Below are positions 43,730-55,794 of a DNA stretch of 64,000 nucleotides, one piece after another; the stretch's first letter is position 1; every line of letters begins with the position of its first letter. Source of the DNA: Hanleya hanleyi (lineage: Eukaryota > Mollusca > Polyplacophora > Lepidopleurida > Hanleyidae); the NCBI GenBank assembly GCA_036873755.1, contig JAVTVY010016039.1, positions 1-64,000 on the forward strand. The letters are read 5' to 3'. Made by a program: the position numbers and the translations under genes. Under the pieces are notes generated by a model that was not told where the DNA came from, searched no databases, and worked only from the letters and a program-made list of their open reading frames with translations.

Positions 43730-45044
43730 TCTTTTTCACTGAAAACCTGCCCTATGGAATTCTCCCACTTTATATTTGCTTTTGATTTTTCGAAACAACT
43801 ATGTGTTAAAATTTCGTAAAAAGTCTTACACCCTTTCATAGTTTTGACTAACGGAAATATGTGTGGAGGTATGAATGGAGGTATCAGAGGCTTGGTAAAT
43901 TCTTTTATATCCAACGTACGCAAGGCCTTCTTCACAACTTCAAGTACACCAAGAAATTCTAAAAAGTTGGTGTCTACAATGTAAACAGCTTTGAACTCTT
44001 CATATTTCATAAATTGTCCTTTTGAATTTGTTAAATCATTCACAAACTTAATACCTTTCTGCAACCAGGGTTTATACATAAAAGGTCGGTTTGCAATTTT
44101 AAAAAGATCATTATTCCAAAGGAACTCCTTCCTAAAGGCATCTTCCGGACTTTCTTTATACACGATATTTTGTTGTAAAGAGCTCCATGCTCTTAAAACA
44201 TCACGCCAAAACTGATTTTTCATCGCTGGTATTACGTTATTTAACAAAGTATATGAACCGGTTTCCAAAATATTATATATCTTGGGAATTTCCATCAACA
44301 AAAAGTTTGTCCATTTCGGATCTGGGTGTAACATCCGTCTTAACCAAGACAACTTTTGAGCCTGGATAAATTGTTTTATCAATGGTATATCCATTCCACC
44401 ATCACGGGTTTCTTAACTGCTTGTTTTCTGGCTACTTTATCGGGTTTTGAACCCCACACAAAGACAAAACATTGTTTTTGCAAATCTTCTATTATTTTAT
44501 CCGAAGGGTCCGGAAGAGATGAGAATAGATGGTTCAGTTTTGATAACATTAAAGATTTAAGTACTACAATTCTTCCTAATGGTGTTAAAAGTCTATGCGA
44601 CCAATTTTCATCATATTTTCGATAGTCTTTAACTTATCCTTATAGTTTCGTTCTACCATTTCAGCCAAATTAAGAGTAAACTGAAGACCGAGAAGGGTAA
44701 ATGGGCCTTGGGACCAATCAAGGTGCCATTTAATATTATACTGCACATCTGAATTTTTTTTGCTACCTATCCAAATAATCCTTGTTTTGTCTGTGTTGAT
44801 TTTTAAGCCCGAAAACCTGGCATAAAAATCAAGGACATTCAAACAGCAATTTTATTATAAAAAACGCGAATCCATCTCTGTATTGAGGGTCCGAAGTTAA
44901 AAAATTCTAAAGCTTTGTGTATATAGTTCCAATCCACCGAGTCAAACGCCTTCTCAAGTCTATTAAAAGAAGCATACCGGGAACTTGATAATCTTCAGCG
45001 AAATGCATAGTATCCTGAACTAACCTGGTAGACTCACCCATAAA
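43721..45044 (-). pseudogene. LINE RT, duplicate B (catalytic part deleted)
   Basis: Matches 42163-43720 almost base for base, but lacks ~235-240 bp corresponding to 43290-43530. That deletion removes motif B and the YADD of motif C, joining AAACAGCAATT directly to TTATTATAAAAAACGC. There is also a 1-bp loss inside the motif A codons (near 44955). Confidence 0.85.
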
Positions 45045-46652
45045 CCTCCCCGTCATAAAACCCTTTTGATCCTCATTAATTATATACGGTAATTTATTTT
45101 TAATCCTGAAAGCTATAGCAGTTGATCCTATTTTATATGAAACATTTAGAAGAGAGATCGGACGCCAATTTTTTAGTAAATGTTTTGGCCTTCCCTCTTT
45201 AGGTAAACATATGATGACCCCCTGCTTTTGCGGATTAGACAGTTCTCCTGATGTATAAGCATAGTTTAAAGACTTCAGTAGGTATTGACCGATATCTGTC
45301 CAAAAGAATTTATAAAATTCGGAAGTGTATCCATCTGGTCCGGGACTTTTTCCCCGTTTTTTAAATGTTTCAATGCCTCAAGTAGCTCTTTAAGGGTAAA
45401 GATTCCTTCCATGTCTGCCGATTGGTTGTGGTCAAGTTTGGGTGTTTGTGATTCATGTAGTAAGTCTTCTAAATGTACTGGACTTGTTTCCTGCTTAGTG
45501 TATAATTTTCTATAAAATTGTTTTGTTTCTTCTAATATATCGTCCTGCTTATCAATTATGTTGCCGTTCTTATTCTCTATCCTGATAATTGTTTTATTTA
45601 TAAAGTTCCTCCGTTCTAAGCCTAAAAAATAACTACTTGGTTTTTCCCCTTTTCCCACCCATTTTGCCTTCGCCCTTAACATAATCCCATCGACCGTAAT
45701 CTTATTTATGCCCTCTAGTTTTCCATTTATATCTTTGATCTCCGCTATCAATGTACCTTTATCGATAATATCTTCTGTTTTATCTAATTTTAATTCCAAG
45801 TCCACGAGTTTTGAGTTCAACGCCTTCTCTTCTTTATTTCGTTCTTTTTTCCTATGACTTGAATATGAAATAGTTTTTCCTCTAATATTTAGTAAAATCA
45901 TCTCGAAAAGTAACTGATCGTCTATGCTCATAGTATTTTCTTCCATTTGACCTGGACCGTCTATTTGAGTTTTGTATTGTTCTATTGTTTCTGCTATAGT
46001 ATCTTTTACTATTTTAACATATACTTTATCTTTTAATAACGAGTTGTTGAACTTCCAAAATCCCTTCCCTTTAGGTAAATCGTTGAATTTTAGCTTCATG
46101 GTTATACAGGAGTGGTCGGATCTATAACTCGGATGGATTCCCGTATCACTTATCATGTGTAGTAGATTATGTGAAATGAGGAAAAAATCTAATCTAGCCT
46201 GTTTTATCGGTGTGGGTTGCCGCCAGGTGTACCTCCTTTCTAGTGGGTGGGTTTCCCTCCAAGGGTCAACCATATCAAAAATTTCTTTCATGTCTAAAAC
46301 AGTTTGCCTAGCTTTAGGATGGTTTATTTTCGCGTAATTGTAAGTATCCATAGTTTGGTCCTGAACTAAATTCCAATCCCCGCAAATTATGTTGTGCTCA
46401 TTTCCCCATTCCTCTAGTATGGATTGCATATGCTCAAAAAATTCCGGCTGATCTGAATTTGGGGCATATACAGTTATTAACGTGAATGTTTTTCCTGCAG
46501 TTTCAATTTCAAGAACCAAATAATTTCCGTTTTTCATATCTCTTTTATTCCTTAAAATGTCATATTGAAAGTTATTGTTCATTAAAACTGCGACTCCGCG
46601 AGCATTACTGGAAAAAGAACTAATAAAAACTTCATAGCCCCACTCCGATTTT
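45045..46652 (-). pseudogene. LINE APE endonuclease and start of RT
   Basis: The minus strand encodes most of an apurinic-like endonuclease: GNYLVLEIETAGKTFTLITV, IICGDWNLVQDQTMDTYNY (catalytic D and N of GDWN), YTWRQPTPIKQARLDFFLIS and YRSDHSCITMKL (SDH). Residues before SSNARGVAVLMNNNFQYD, including the catalytic LQET segment, are absent because of 5' truncation. After the linker the frame shifts by +1 near 45345 in the GKSPGPDGYTSEF segment, and the open frame ends at 45275. RT text such as NWRPISLLNVSYKIGS can still be read in the other frame to 45045. Confidence 0.85.
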
Positions 46653-46985
46653 ATGTCCGTGAGACATCATGGTATCCCTATCGTCATGTCGGTGAACCAA
46701 CATTGTATTCCTATCGTCATGTCGGTGAGACATCATGGTTCGTACTCCACATGTAAGAATCGCGAGACAATGCCTACAATAGCCATGTCTGGGACCAACG
46801 ATGTGTCTAGTTCTAGACTTGGCCCTTTTCAGCTGCACAAAGGCTTGGACATGAAATATCTACCGACATCATGGTATACCTATCGTCATGTCGGTGAGAC
46901 TTCATGGTTTTCCTACCGTCATGTCGGTGAGACTTCATAGTTTTCCTACCGTCATATCGGTGATCGAGACATCATGGTATATCGT
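46653..46985. repeat. 33-bp minisatellite, right part, with second TSD copy
   Basis: Continues the array of 40850-41317; the first 18 bp (46653-46670) are the second target-duplication copy. The units from 46745 on are interrupted by ~115 bp of unrelated DNA, and later units are more diverged. Confidence 0.85.
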
Positions 46986-47100
46986 CAAATCCACATCACT
47001 TATCAGTATCCTCTCCGAATGAATTTTCAAGTCGTCACGTAAACTGATCATTAAACAAAAGAGGGTCTTTATCGCTATAGACCGAGCAATCGGTGACAGC

Positions 47101-47106
47101 AGGTAA
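47101..47106. repeat. Target duplication AGGTAA, left
   Basis: AGGTAA directly abuts the left end of the long inverted-repeat element and recurs at 49647-49652. Confidence 0.6.
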
Positions 47107-49646
47107 TATGAGGCGCCGTTTGTGACAATATTGTCAACGACAAATATATAGAGTTAAAACCAAAATATAAAGTCGCCGTTTGTGAAAATATTGTCAAACA
47201 CAAATATATAGTTAAAACCTTTGTAAATATATATAAAACGAAATAAATAGGGCCTATATATAAAGTTTTGTTTTTTTTATTTTTATAAATATTTGTTTAA
47301 CATAAATAACGATAGGAAGTTAAGACGTTAAATTTAACGTAAATATAAAGTACACGAACAAACTTAAATAAAGTGTACATGTAAACCGGATATGCCCAAA
47401 GGAAGCTGCGCAATCGATGTGCGCGCGAGTGATACTGGTTAATCAAAACTGCAACTGGGTTCTGAAGCGAAACTATGACAGCGGTGAAAGCCACTCGCAT
47501 GTCACAGATGTGGCGAATCAAACAATAAGATCACGTACCTGAACATACTTCAGCTCACTGCCATAATGATTTAGTAAAGGCCTATTCCAATTTTCAACAA
47601 TTACTGTTATCATTTACAATCGTACTTCAGAGTTATCACATCAATTAGATATAAATACATCTACTTATAAATCACCATAAGATATCCTAGCCTGCAGCCA
47701 ATATCACGGCCTGTCCCTTAGATGTTCAATCTACGATTCCGCCGGCCAAGTCGCTGGTTGCTATTTGCCGCATAAAAACATCAACAGAAGTTGAAATAAA
47801 ACATGCGCAATAACGATGCATTAATTATGCGCAACACAAATATTAGGCAATTTGAAATCATACTGAATATGAGAATATTTCATTGATCAGAATATGATCA
47901 TTCATAGCCTAGTTATAGGATTTGGAATTATATTGTCGTTTTGTATATTTTATCGTTTTTCGATAATTTCCGAATTTCCAAACAAGACAAAAATTTGCAG
48001 GGAACTTGGTATAAGTACAGCGAATGTGGAAACTAATGGGTCATGAGGAACCGGTTGCACTATGCTGGTATATCATCAAACGTACCGCTCTCAAATTATG
48101 AAAGAACCATGGCGTATACTGTGGGAACCACCAGTGTGGATTGTACTGTTGCGTTCACCGTTCCTCGTTTTCATTATCGAGATCATTTATTATAGCATGA
48201 TACGCTTACTTGATCTCAAACTTTTTAGGTTTTAAGTTAGTATAACGTAAGTAGAATAAAATAAACTGTTGATATTCGTAAGCGCTAGGTACTGGGTTCA
48301 ATCCCTGGCCGGGTCATACCAAAGACTTGAAAAATGGAACTTGTTGCTTCCTCGCTTACGCTCAGTATTAAGAGGATAGAACAAAGACGGTGTCAGTATA
48401 ATGTGCCTACGGAATGATATTTCGGTGGGACAGCAGTATAAAATGGCAGCATTAGATCTGCTCGGTTACAAGTAGTTAACCACACCCCTCCCACTCACCT
48501 CCCTTCCCTTCCCCGTCGTGATATAGCTGAAAAAATGTTGAAAGCGACGTTAAACCCTATTCACTCACTCGTCAGCGTATATAATAGGGTTAATACCGAT
48601 GCCCGTCAAGAACCCCACGCGTATTGAAGATCAATTAGCGATTAGCACGCAGGGGTAAAACGGCTTCGACTGATTCCTTAGTTACTAGTAACAGCTTCGA
48701 GGCAGCGCAAAAGTGAAAAAAGGCCAATCTAGTATTCTTCATGAGCCATTAGTTTCCACATTCGCTGTACTTATACCAAGTACAAATTTTCGTCTTGTTT
48801 GGAAATGCGGAAATTATCGAAAAACGATAAAATATACAAAAACGACAATATAATTACAAATCCTATAACTAAGCTATGAATGGTCATATTCTGATCAATG
48901 AAATATGCTCATATTCAGTATGATTTCAAATTGCCTAATATTTGTGCTGCGCATAATTAATACATCGTTATTGCGCATGTTTTATTTCAACTTCTGTTGA
49001 TGTTTTTATGCGGCAAATAGCAACCAGCGACTTGGCCAGCGGAATCGTGGATTGAACATCAAAGGGACAGGCTATGATATTGGCTGCAGGCTAGGATATC
49101 TTATGTTGATTTATAAGTAGATGTACTTATATCTAATTGATGTGATAACAGTAATTGTTGAAAATTGGAATAGGGCTCTACTAAATTATAATGGCAGTGA
49201 GCTGAAATATGTTCAGGTACGTGATTTTATTGTTTGATTCGCCACATCTGTGACATGCGAGTGGCTTTCACCGCTGTCATAGTTTCGCTTCAGAACCCAG
49301 TTGCAGTTTTGATTAACCAGTATCACTCGCGCGCACATCGATTGCGCAGCTTCCTTTGGGCATATCCGGTTTACATGTACACTTTATTTAAGTTTGTTCG
49401 TGTACTTTATATTTACGTTAAATTTAACGTCTTAACTTCCTATCGTTATTTATGTTAAAAAAATATTTATAAAAATAAAAAAAATAACTTTATATATAGG
49501 CCCTATTTATTTCGTTTTATATATATTTACAAAGGTTTTAACTATATATTTGTGTTTGACAATATTTTCACAAACGGCGACTTTATATTTTGGTTTTAAC
49601 TCTATATATTTGTCGTTGACAATATTGTCACAAACGGCGCCTCATA
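47107..49646. mobile_element. 2.5-kb element with ~0.9-kb inverted arms
   Basis: Left arm 47107-48050 and right arm 48735-49646 are inverted copies, beginning TATGAGGCGCCGTTTGTGAC. The left arm has a ~27-bp insertion near 47613. A 74-codon open frame occurs identically in both arms and is probably not a gene. The ~685-bp centre carries a SINE and no transposase, so it is non-autonomous. The 6-bp target duplication would fit Polinton or Dada types; a TA duplication with ends at TGAGGCGCC is an alternative reading. Confidence 0.75.
48271..48570 (+). mobile_element. tRNA-derived SINE, molluscan type tail
   Basis: GGGTTCAATCCCTGGCC (box B) at 48293 is followed by a ~250-bp body and the end GATATAGCTGAAAAAATGTT, GCGACGTTAAACCCT and (ACTC)n. 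This end is, from memory, typical of abundant SINEs in bivalves and gastropods. Box A is missing, so it is 5'-truncated. It is nested in the inverted-repeat element. Confidence 0.65.
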
Positions 49647-49652
49647 AGGTAA
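49647..49652. repeat. Target duplication AGGTAA, right
   Basis: Second copy of the 6-bp direct repeat. Confidence 0.6.
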
Positions 49653-50139
49653 CGCAGAATTTGTGACTATTTGAATTGCAAACCCACCAGTATTAAGGCA
49701 CTATCAAACAGCTGCGAAATGATACTGTTTCTCTTGCAGATCAAGTCGACGTAAGCTCACGATGAGCGAGAATTTGGTGAACGCCAACCACATGTCGATC
49801 AACAGGGCTTATCTTGATATAGATCTAGGATTCAGTATACGGACTAAATACTTAGTGCAGGTAGATGATTTAGGCTTGTGATGGATTTTCTCGGAGCTTT
49901 CGTCACGGGGAAAAGTCAATGATTAAGGCTATACCGGTCGGTCATATCTATCCTCTTTGGTTTGTCCTCATTTCTGTGTAATTTCCCTTGCTCAACACAA
50001 CCTTAATTCTCATAGATGGTGGATGGTACTAACGTATATACATTGTACAGAAGAATATGGACCTGCTGATATAATTATGCAATGGCTGCATTCGTGTTAG
50101 ATCGTTTTTCATCATTATATTAAAAATGGGCATGGTAGT
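49653..50139. other. No gene; diverged relative of 54080-54180
   Basis: GTAGATGATTTAGGCTTGTG and the following CGTCACGGGGAAA-type text resemble GTAGATAATCTAGGTCAGTG at 54109 with changes. Otherwise nothing is recognised. Confidence 0.35.
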
Positions 50140-50144
50140 GTGTC

Positions 50145-51970
50145 GCAGTGCATGTATATTGAGATTTTATCGACTACTTGGGAAGAACAACATATTTATT
50201 TGGATTTTATCGACGATCTGGAAGGAGAAACATATATATTGAGATTTTATCGGCGATCTGGGACGAACAACATTTATATTGAGATTTTATCGACGACCTG
50301 GAAGAAACAACTTTTATATTGAGATTTTATCGACAACCTGGGAGGAACAACTGGTATATTTGGATTTTATCGACGATCTGTGAGGAACAACACGTATATT
50401 TGGATTTTATCGACGACCTGTGAGGAACAACATTTATGTTGATATTTTATCAACAACCTGGGAGGAACATGTATATTTGGATTTTATCGACGACGTGGGA
50501 GGAACAACAGGTATATATGGATTTTATCGACGACCTGTGAGGAACAACACGTATATTTGGATTTTATCGACGACCTGTGAGGAACAACATTTATGTTGAT
50601 ATTTTATCAACAACCATCGACATGTATATTTGGATTTTATCGACGACGTGTGATGAACAATATTTACATTGAGATTTTAGTATATTTGGATTTTATCGAC
50701 GACCTGTGAGGAACAACATTTACATTGAGATTTTATCGACAACCTGGGAGGAACAACATTTATATTGAGATTTCATGAACAACCTTGGAGGAACAACATG
50801 TATATTGAGATTCATCGACGACCTGGGAGGAACAACATGTATATTTGGATTTTATCGACGACCTGAGAGAGACAGGTATATTTGTATTTTATCGACTACC
50901 TGGGAAGAACAACATTTATATTGAGATTTTATCAACGACCGGTGAGGAACAACTTTTATATTGAGATTTTATCGATAACCTGTGAGGAACAACTGGTATA
51001 TTTGGATTTTATCGGCGACCTGGGAGGAACAACATGTATATTTGGATTTTATCGACGACCTGTGATGAACAACATTTATATTGAGATTTCATCAACGACC
51101 TGGGAGGAACAACATTTATATTGAGATTTTATCGACATCTTGGGAGAAACAACATGTATATTTGGATTTTATCGACGACCTGTGAGGAACAACATGTATA
51201 TTTGGATTTTATCGACGACCTGTGAGAAACAACATTTATGTTGAGATTTTATCAACAACCTGGGAGGAACATGTATATTTGGATTTTATCGACGACCTGT
51301 GATGAACAATATTTACATTGAGATTTTAGTATATTTGGATTTTATCGACGACCTGTGAGGAACAACATTTACATTGAGATTTTATCGACAACCTGGGAGG
51401 AACAACATTTATATTGAGATTTCATGAACGACCTTGGAGGAACAACATGTATATTGAGATTTATCGACGACCTGGGAGAAACAACATGTATATTTGGATT
51501 TTATCGACGACCTGAGAGAAACAGGTATATTTGGATTTTATCGACTACCTGGGAAGAACAACATTTATATTGAGATTTTATCAACGACCGGTGAGGAATA
51601 ACTTTTATATTGAGATTTTATCGACAACCTGGGAGGAACAACTGGTATATTCGGATTTTATCGGCGACCTGGGAGGAACAACATGTATATTTGGATTTTA
51701 TCGACGACCTGTGATGAACAACATTTATATTGAGATTTCATCAACGACCTGGCAGGAACAACATTTATATTGAAATTTTATCGACATCTTGGGAGAAACA
51801 ACATGTATATTTGGATTTTATCGACGACCTGTGAGGAACAACATGTATATTTGGATTTTATCGACGACCTAGCAGGAAAACAACATGTATATTTGGATTT
51901 TATCGACGACCTGGGAGAAACAACATTTATATTTAGATTTTATCGACGACCTGGGAGGAACAACAGTTTA
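50145..51970. repeat. 39-40 bp minisatellite with 649-bp higher-order unit
   Basis: About 45 copies of ATTTTATCGACGACCTG followed by TGAGGAACAACATGTATATT and TGGA/GAG variants. A block of ~16 units at 50870-51120 recurs with the same variant order 649 bp later (51519-51769), so the array also grew by larger duplications. Some stretches keep an open frame for 60-80 codons because 39 is divisible by 3. Confidence 0.95.
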
Positions 51971-52743
51971 GGTAAACCAAGATGGTAAATCAGAGGAATA
52001 CCATCTAGACGTAACGCTATGAAAAATTCGTGCGAAATTTTCGCTGATATTCTACGAGATCCCATAATAAGCCAATCACGACAAGTTCTGCCTTTTCACT
52101 TTGAGAGTGATTGACGTTTAGTTCACAGATATTAACACCTTCGCAGGGCACGATCTTTTGATATTTTCTACCGCCTAGCAAAGCCAGACTTTCGTCGGAC
52201 ATAAACGCTTTGATGTTCGCGCACACTGTCTGGAAATGATGCCATATTTGGATACTGTTTCTCGATAATGTTTACCCTGTTGGTCCATATCCTACCGTAT
52301 GTCATTACTGTGGGCGTGCTTTTAAATTGTTTCACCAAGCTAGCCACCTGATTGGCTAACAAATGTTGTTGAAATTCGCGCGGGATTTATATAGTGCTAT
52401 ATTCCGTGATATTATATCTGATTTTACTGAGATTGGGGGCCGTGTGGGCATGTCATTCAAGATGTTCAAATGAACAACTACAGTTAAAGCGTGGCTGAGA
52501 TACAAATCATCTCATGGATCATTTTTGGTTCTTGTCATGTTTTTAGATATGTAGCCAGTGAAGATTGGCCTTGTCGGAGTCATATGACTTCTTGTCAGTA
52601 GGCCGGCATCTATTTCCACCACCTTAAAATGTTGCGTTTTAATCGTTTCTCTGCTCATCCAGGTCGAGTGAAATAGGCTCACGACACAAAAAAATCGAGA
52701 ATGCAGAGAAAGGTATAGTGAGGATATTGGTGAACGCCTACTA
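51971..52743. other. No recognised gene
   Basis: Short minus-strand frames at 52017-52362 have no family resemblance to me. Confidence 0.4.
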
Positions 52744-53048
52744 CCATTCTCGTCTCGCGAGACTCCCTACTGCGAGAAAGAGTCTCACGTGTAAATGGGA
52801 GCCATCCCCCAAAATTTGGGGGGTGAGTAGGCGGCGTATGATTTTCACCGTCTGTATCCGGCTTGTCATTGACCTGCTGACTCCGCCGAGTTAGAAGCGA
52901 ATTGCTAAACATAACGTGGGCTATATAATTGGAAAATGACTCTTTCCGTTTCGGAGCATATCAATCGCGAACAAATTATTGTCGGTATGTATACTTGGCC
53001 GTGAAAGCGAGTTATCTAATACAGGAAGTAGTTCGCACAGTTCCGATC
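52744..53048 (+). promoter_or_regulatory. Orphan copy of the RecQ-like gene promoter
   Basis: About 98% identical to 58692-58998, which ends 12 bp before the RecQ-like ATG. It contains TCTCGTCTCGCGAGACT (palindromic), CCCCAAAATTTGGGGGG and a GGGCTATATAATTGG box. Here it is followed by unrelated DNA and no helicase exon. Confidence 0.8.
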
Positions 53049-53566
53049 CATTCTCATTCGGAAAATTTATCCCGGGTTCTTAGTGTGACATGTACTTGAT
53101 CAGGGCAAGGCAGTTGCAGCATTTCTGTTCTTCATTCACTACATAGTACTGTTCACACGCCCTATGACATGTACTTCTGTTGCTATCATTATGCAAGTTT
53201 TGTTGTTAAAAAAATAAAACTGAACGTTGAACTTTATTTATGGCCTACTCGTTTGAAGCAGCAGACATAAATTTAGTTGACCTAGATTCTGCATTGAAGA
53301 TCAACCATTGAAACGCGGAAAACAACGAATTACGTCAATTATACCGTATTTTCGCCTGCATGTTGTCTGATCGTACTATTCTTGTTTATCTGATGATGCT
53401 AAACAATAATGATCTTGTGATCTTTGGGTTAGGTCATAAATTTTCTGAAGATGTACCATTTTGCGTGTCTACCCGCGGGAGAATAGTCCCGGTCGAGCGA
53501 GTGATGTCATGCTGCCTCGCTTTGAGATTGAAGATTCAAAAATGTCACCAGTTTACATCAACCTGT
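53049..53566. other. No recognised gene
   Basis: AT-rich sequence; a 121-codon open frame at 53360-53725 runs into D2 and is not supported. Confidence 0.4.
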
Positions 53567-54008
53567 AACCATTTCGGTCATCTATACGCGGTAAGACTGA
53601 CCCTGGGATCGTGTGTATCCATTTCAGACTACTTTCGGCAATTGCAAGAGGGAATTTCCATAAATCAATACCACATGACTTCGTCAGCCAGTCCGCTAAA
53701 GTCTACCGACGTAACCCCAACGTAACCCGCCATTTTCGAGTCATGTGATGATCTACTTGTTCAAAATTACAGATCTACCACACCTCTTGGATGATACGAA
53801 AGTTATTCATACCTATATATTTTGTAAGCTCAGGCAATATCTGTTTCCGAGGTATGTATGAAAACCTGTAATTTAGCAGAGTTTTCGAGTCTGTTCTCCG
53901 CCGGATGAAGGCCGAACAGAATCCGGTAAAACACCGGATATCGCTCCGCGATAATGGAGACACACGATTCGCAAGCCATCTTATGGATGGCGAAGTGTAC
54001 GCAAATGC
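53567..54008 (-). repeat. Dispersed duplicate D2, copy b
   Basis: Second copy of the ~450-bp D2 segment of 26717-27166, with small indels. Confidence 0.8.
53866..53979 (-). CDS. Candidate first exon in D2, copy b
   Basis: Same 38-codon exon as at 27024-27137 (MACESCVSIIAERYPVFYRI), same TTACAG|GTTTTC border. Product unrecognised; see copy a for limits. Confidence 0.3.
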
Positions 54009-54887
54009 AGTTTACATGAGAGTCGCTTTGGTCTCCCGCGGATAGACACGGCTCTCTTTGAGAATGCGCCTACTACACGACGATCAGGACTGCTCATCTG
54101 TAGATAATCTAGGTCAGTGGTGGTTTTCCCGAGTTTACGTCACGAGGAAATTTCATATCTGTCCTATATTATTGATCTCTTCGCAACCTCACTTGCATAG
54201 CACATTCTTCTGTCTGCTGCTCGATTGTACTGACGTATTTTATAGAAGATATATGTTAATTGCACAATGGCCGCAAATAGGTGAGTTGGTTTTAATCATC
54301 CTAGATGTGTGTGTTGTTTTCTTTCCATAAAGCTCCTTAGAAAAGAGAAGTGATGAATACCGGTGCAGACCTTGCACGATGAGATTTAGGTTATACGTGT
54401 GCTTGGTATGGAGCTACATTATTCTATATTTTAATGTCGTTTACAACTTTCTCTGTCTAGTGAATAAACGTTTCATCTGATAAAGAGACGAACTACCAAA
54501 CCTCGGCAATCGTATATCATTCGTCCTATCGTACTAAATATTACGGCTGTATAGTATAATCATTAACCTGTCCTATATTTAGATTCATCTATAAATAGCA
54601 ATCTGCGTATATATACATATGTAAGCAGGACAATTCATATCTAAATGTATTTAAAATGTCCAAATTGTGCAAAAGTAGGCAGACAGCTGTGATATTATGG
54701 ATTTGCTCATAATTGCCCCAACTGGAACTTATAATGATCGTTTCAGATGAGTCTAATGCGATAAATTATCTGCAATACTTTCACTTTCGGTTTGAGATAC
54801 AATTTCTCGGAAATAACTTAATGAACAGCTGATACAGGTGAGTCAGGCGAGTTTATTACAGCTGAATAAGCACCGGCTTATACACAG
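54009..54887. other. No recognised gene
   Basis: ATGGCCGCAAATAG|GTGAGT at 54269 could be a minimal first exon. TTTCACTTTCGGTTTGAGAT near 54780 resembles 28331-28350 of D3. Neither is strong. Confidence 0.35.
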
Positions 54888-54967
54888 CATCTTCATTTTA
54901 TCCAGCCAATTTCTACGTTCCCACTTCGAAGTGGGAACGTAGAAATTGGCTGGAAAAAATGAAGATG
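54888..54967. repeat. 80-bp palindrome without spacer
   Basis: Arms of 40 bp meet at CACTTCGAAGTG (centre 54927/54928) with one mismatch. It could be a hairpin locus, a MITE remnant or an assembly artefact. Confidence 0.9.
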
Positions 54968-55510
54968 ATACACAGATGAACCGTAGCACACATGTTACAC
55001 GTCAGCAGATCACGAGTTGAGGATGACAACGGGGAGTCGTGCACATTATGCTCCTACCTCAAATAGTTTGTCTTCACCTGATATACGATGAATGAGATAT
55101 ATCGTAATAATTTTCCGAAAAAATATTTTGGAGAGGTCTTCAAGCTGAATTCAAGACCAGTGTTTAGCAGAGATATGTACGCTTTACATAACCCAAAATG
55201 TTTAATATTTTGTATCAACACTTTCCCTTACTGTTCGGAAAGATTGTCACAGAAACTTAACTTAAACATAACAGGCACGGCGGAACGGGGGTGGGGAGGG
55301 GGGCCATGCCCCATATTTTTAGAAGAAGAAAAAAACACGCGCACGACACAAAACCAAACAAAAACAAGGCAGAGAAAGGATCTGTATCTGTATTGAATGT
55401 AGATTTTACTTTCAAATAAGCATGAGAGGCACAAGAAAATAAATTCATTCACATTCATAAGGTGAACTTTGTTCGGCTCCCTAACGAGTAGAAAAAGTCT
55501 GTGTGTTGAT

Positions 55511-55732
55511 ATTGATCAGCCATACGGATTTGATACTTTTGGAACATCGTGATGTCTTGCCAGCATCAAACCATTGACCGCTTCTCTCTTGCATTTTTAT
55601 GTATGATATGAATATTTTTCTTCTTGAATTTGGTGCTAATGCTGTTATATGAATCAGGTCTTCCGATTATGGATGAGGAAATTCTTTAACGGACGACGGG
55701 TGAATATTGAATGACGGAATAGACTGTTATAT
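55511..55732 (+). repeat. R1 repeat, copy h (diverged)
   Basis: ATTGATCAGCCATACGGATT through a diverged right end (GACTGTTATA), with several deletions; the hydrophobic frame is lost. Confidence 0.65.
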
Positions 55733-55794
55733 TTCGATTGAAATGATATTTAATATTTGAATTAATATACTTCAGAACATCATCATTTGCTTGA

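Larger units (their letters stand above)
41318..46652 (-). mobile_element. 5'-truncated L1/Tx1-like LINE, dead
   Basis: A 5.3-kb element on the minus strand flanked by an 18-bp target duplication. Its T-rich plus-strand left edge (TTATTTTTTATAATTC) is the A-rich tail. The right edge starts inside the endonuclease domain, so it is 5'-truncated in the manner of target-primed reverse transcription. It contains endonuclease, RT and a C-terminal CCHC-type segment, and has an internal ~1.56-kb tandem duplication. Confidence 0.85.

Noticed and set aside
42037..44842. Two separate LINE copies side by side
   Set aside because: Only one set of ends and one target duplication exist; the second copy is an internal tandem duplication.
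47297..47521. A gene conserved in both arms (74 codons at 47297-47521 and 49234-49458)
   Set aside because: Identity follows from the inverted arms being nearly identical DNA; no independent sign of coding.
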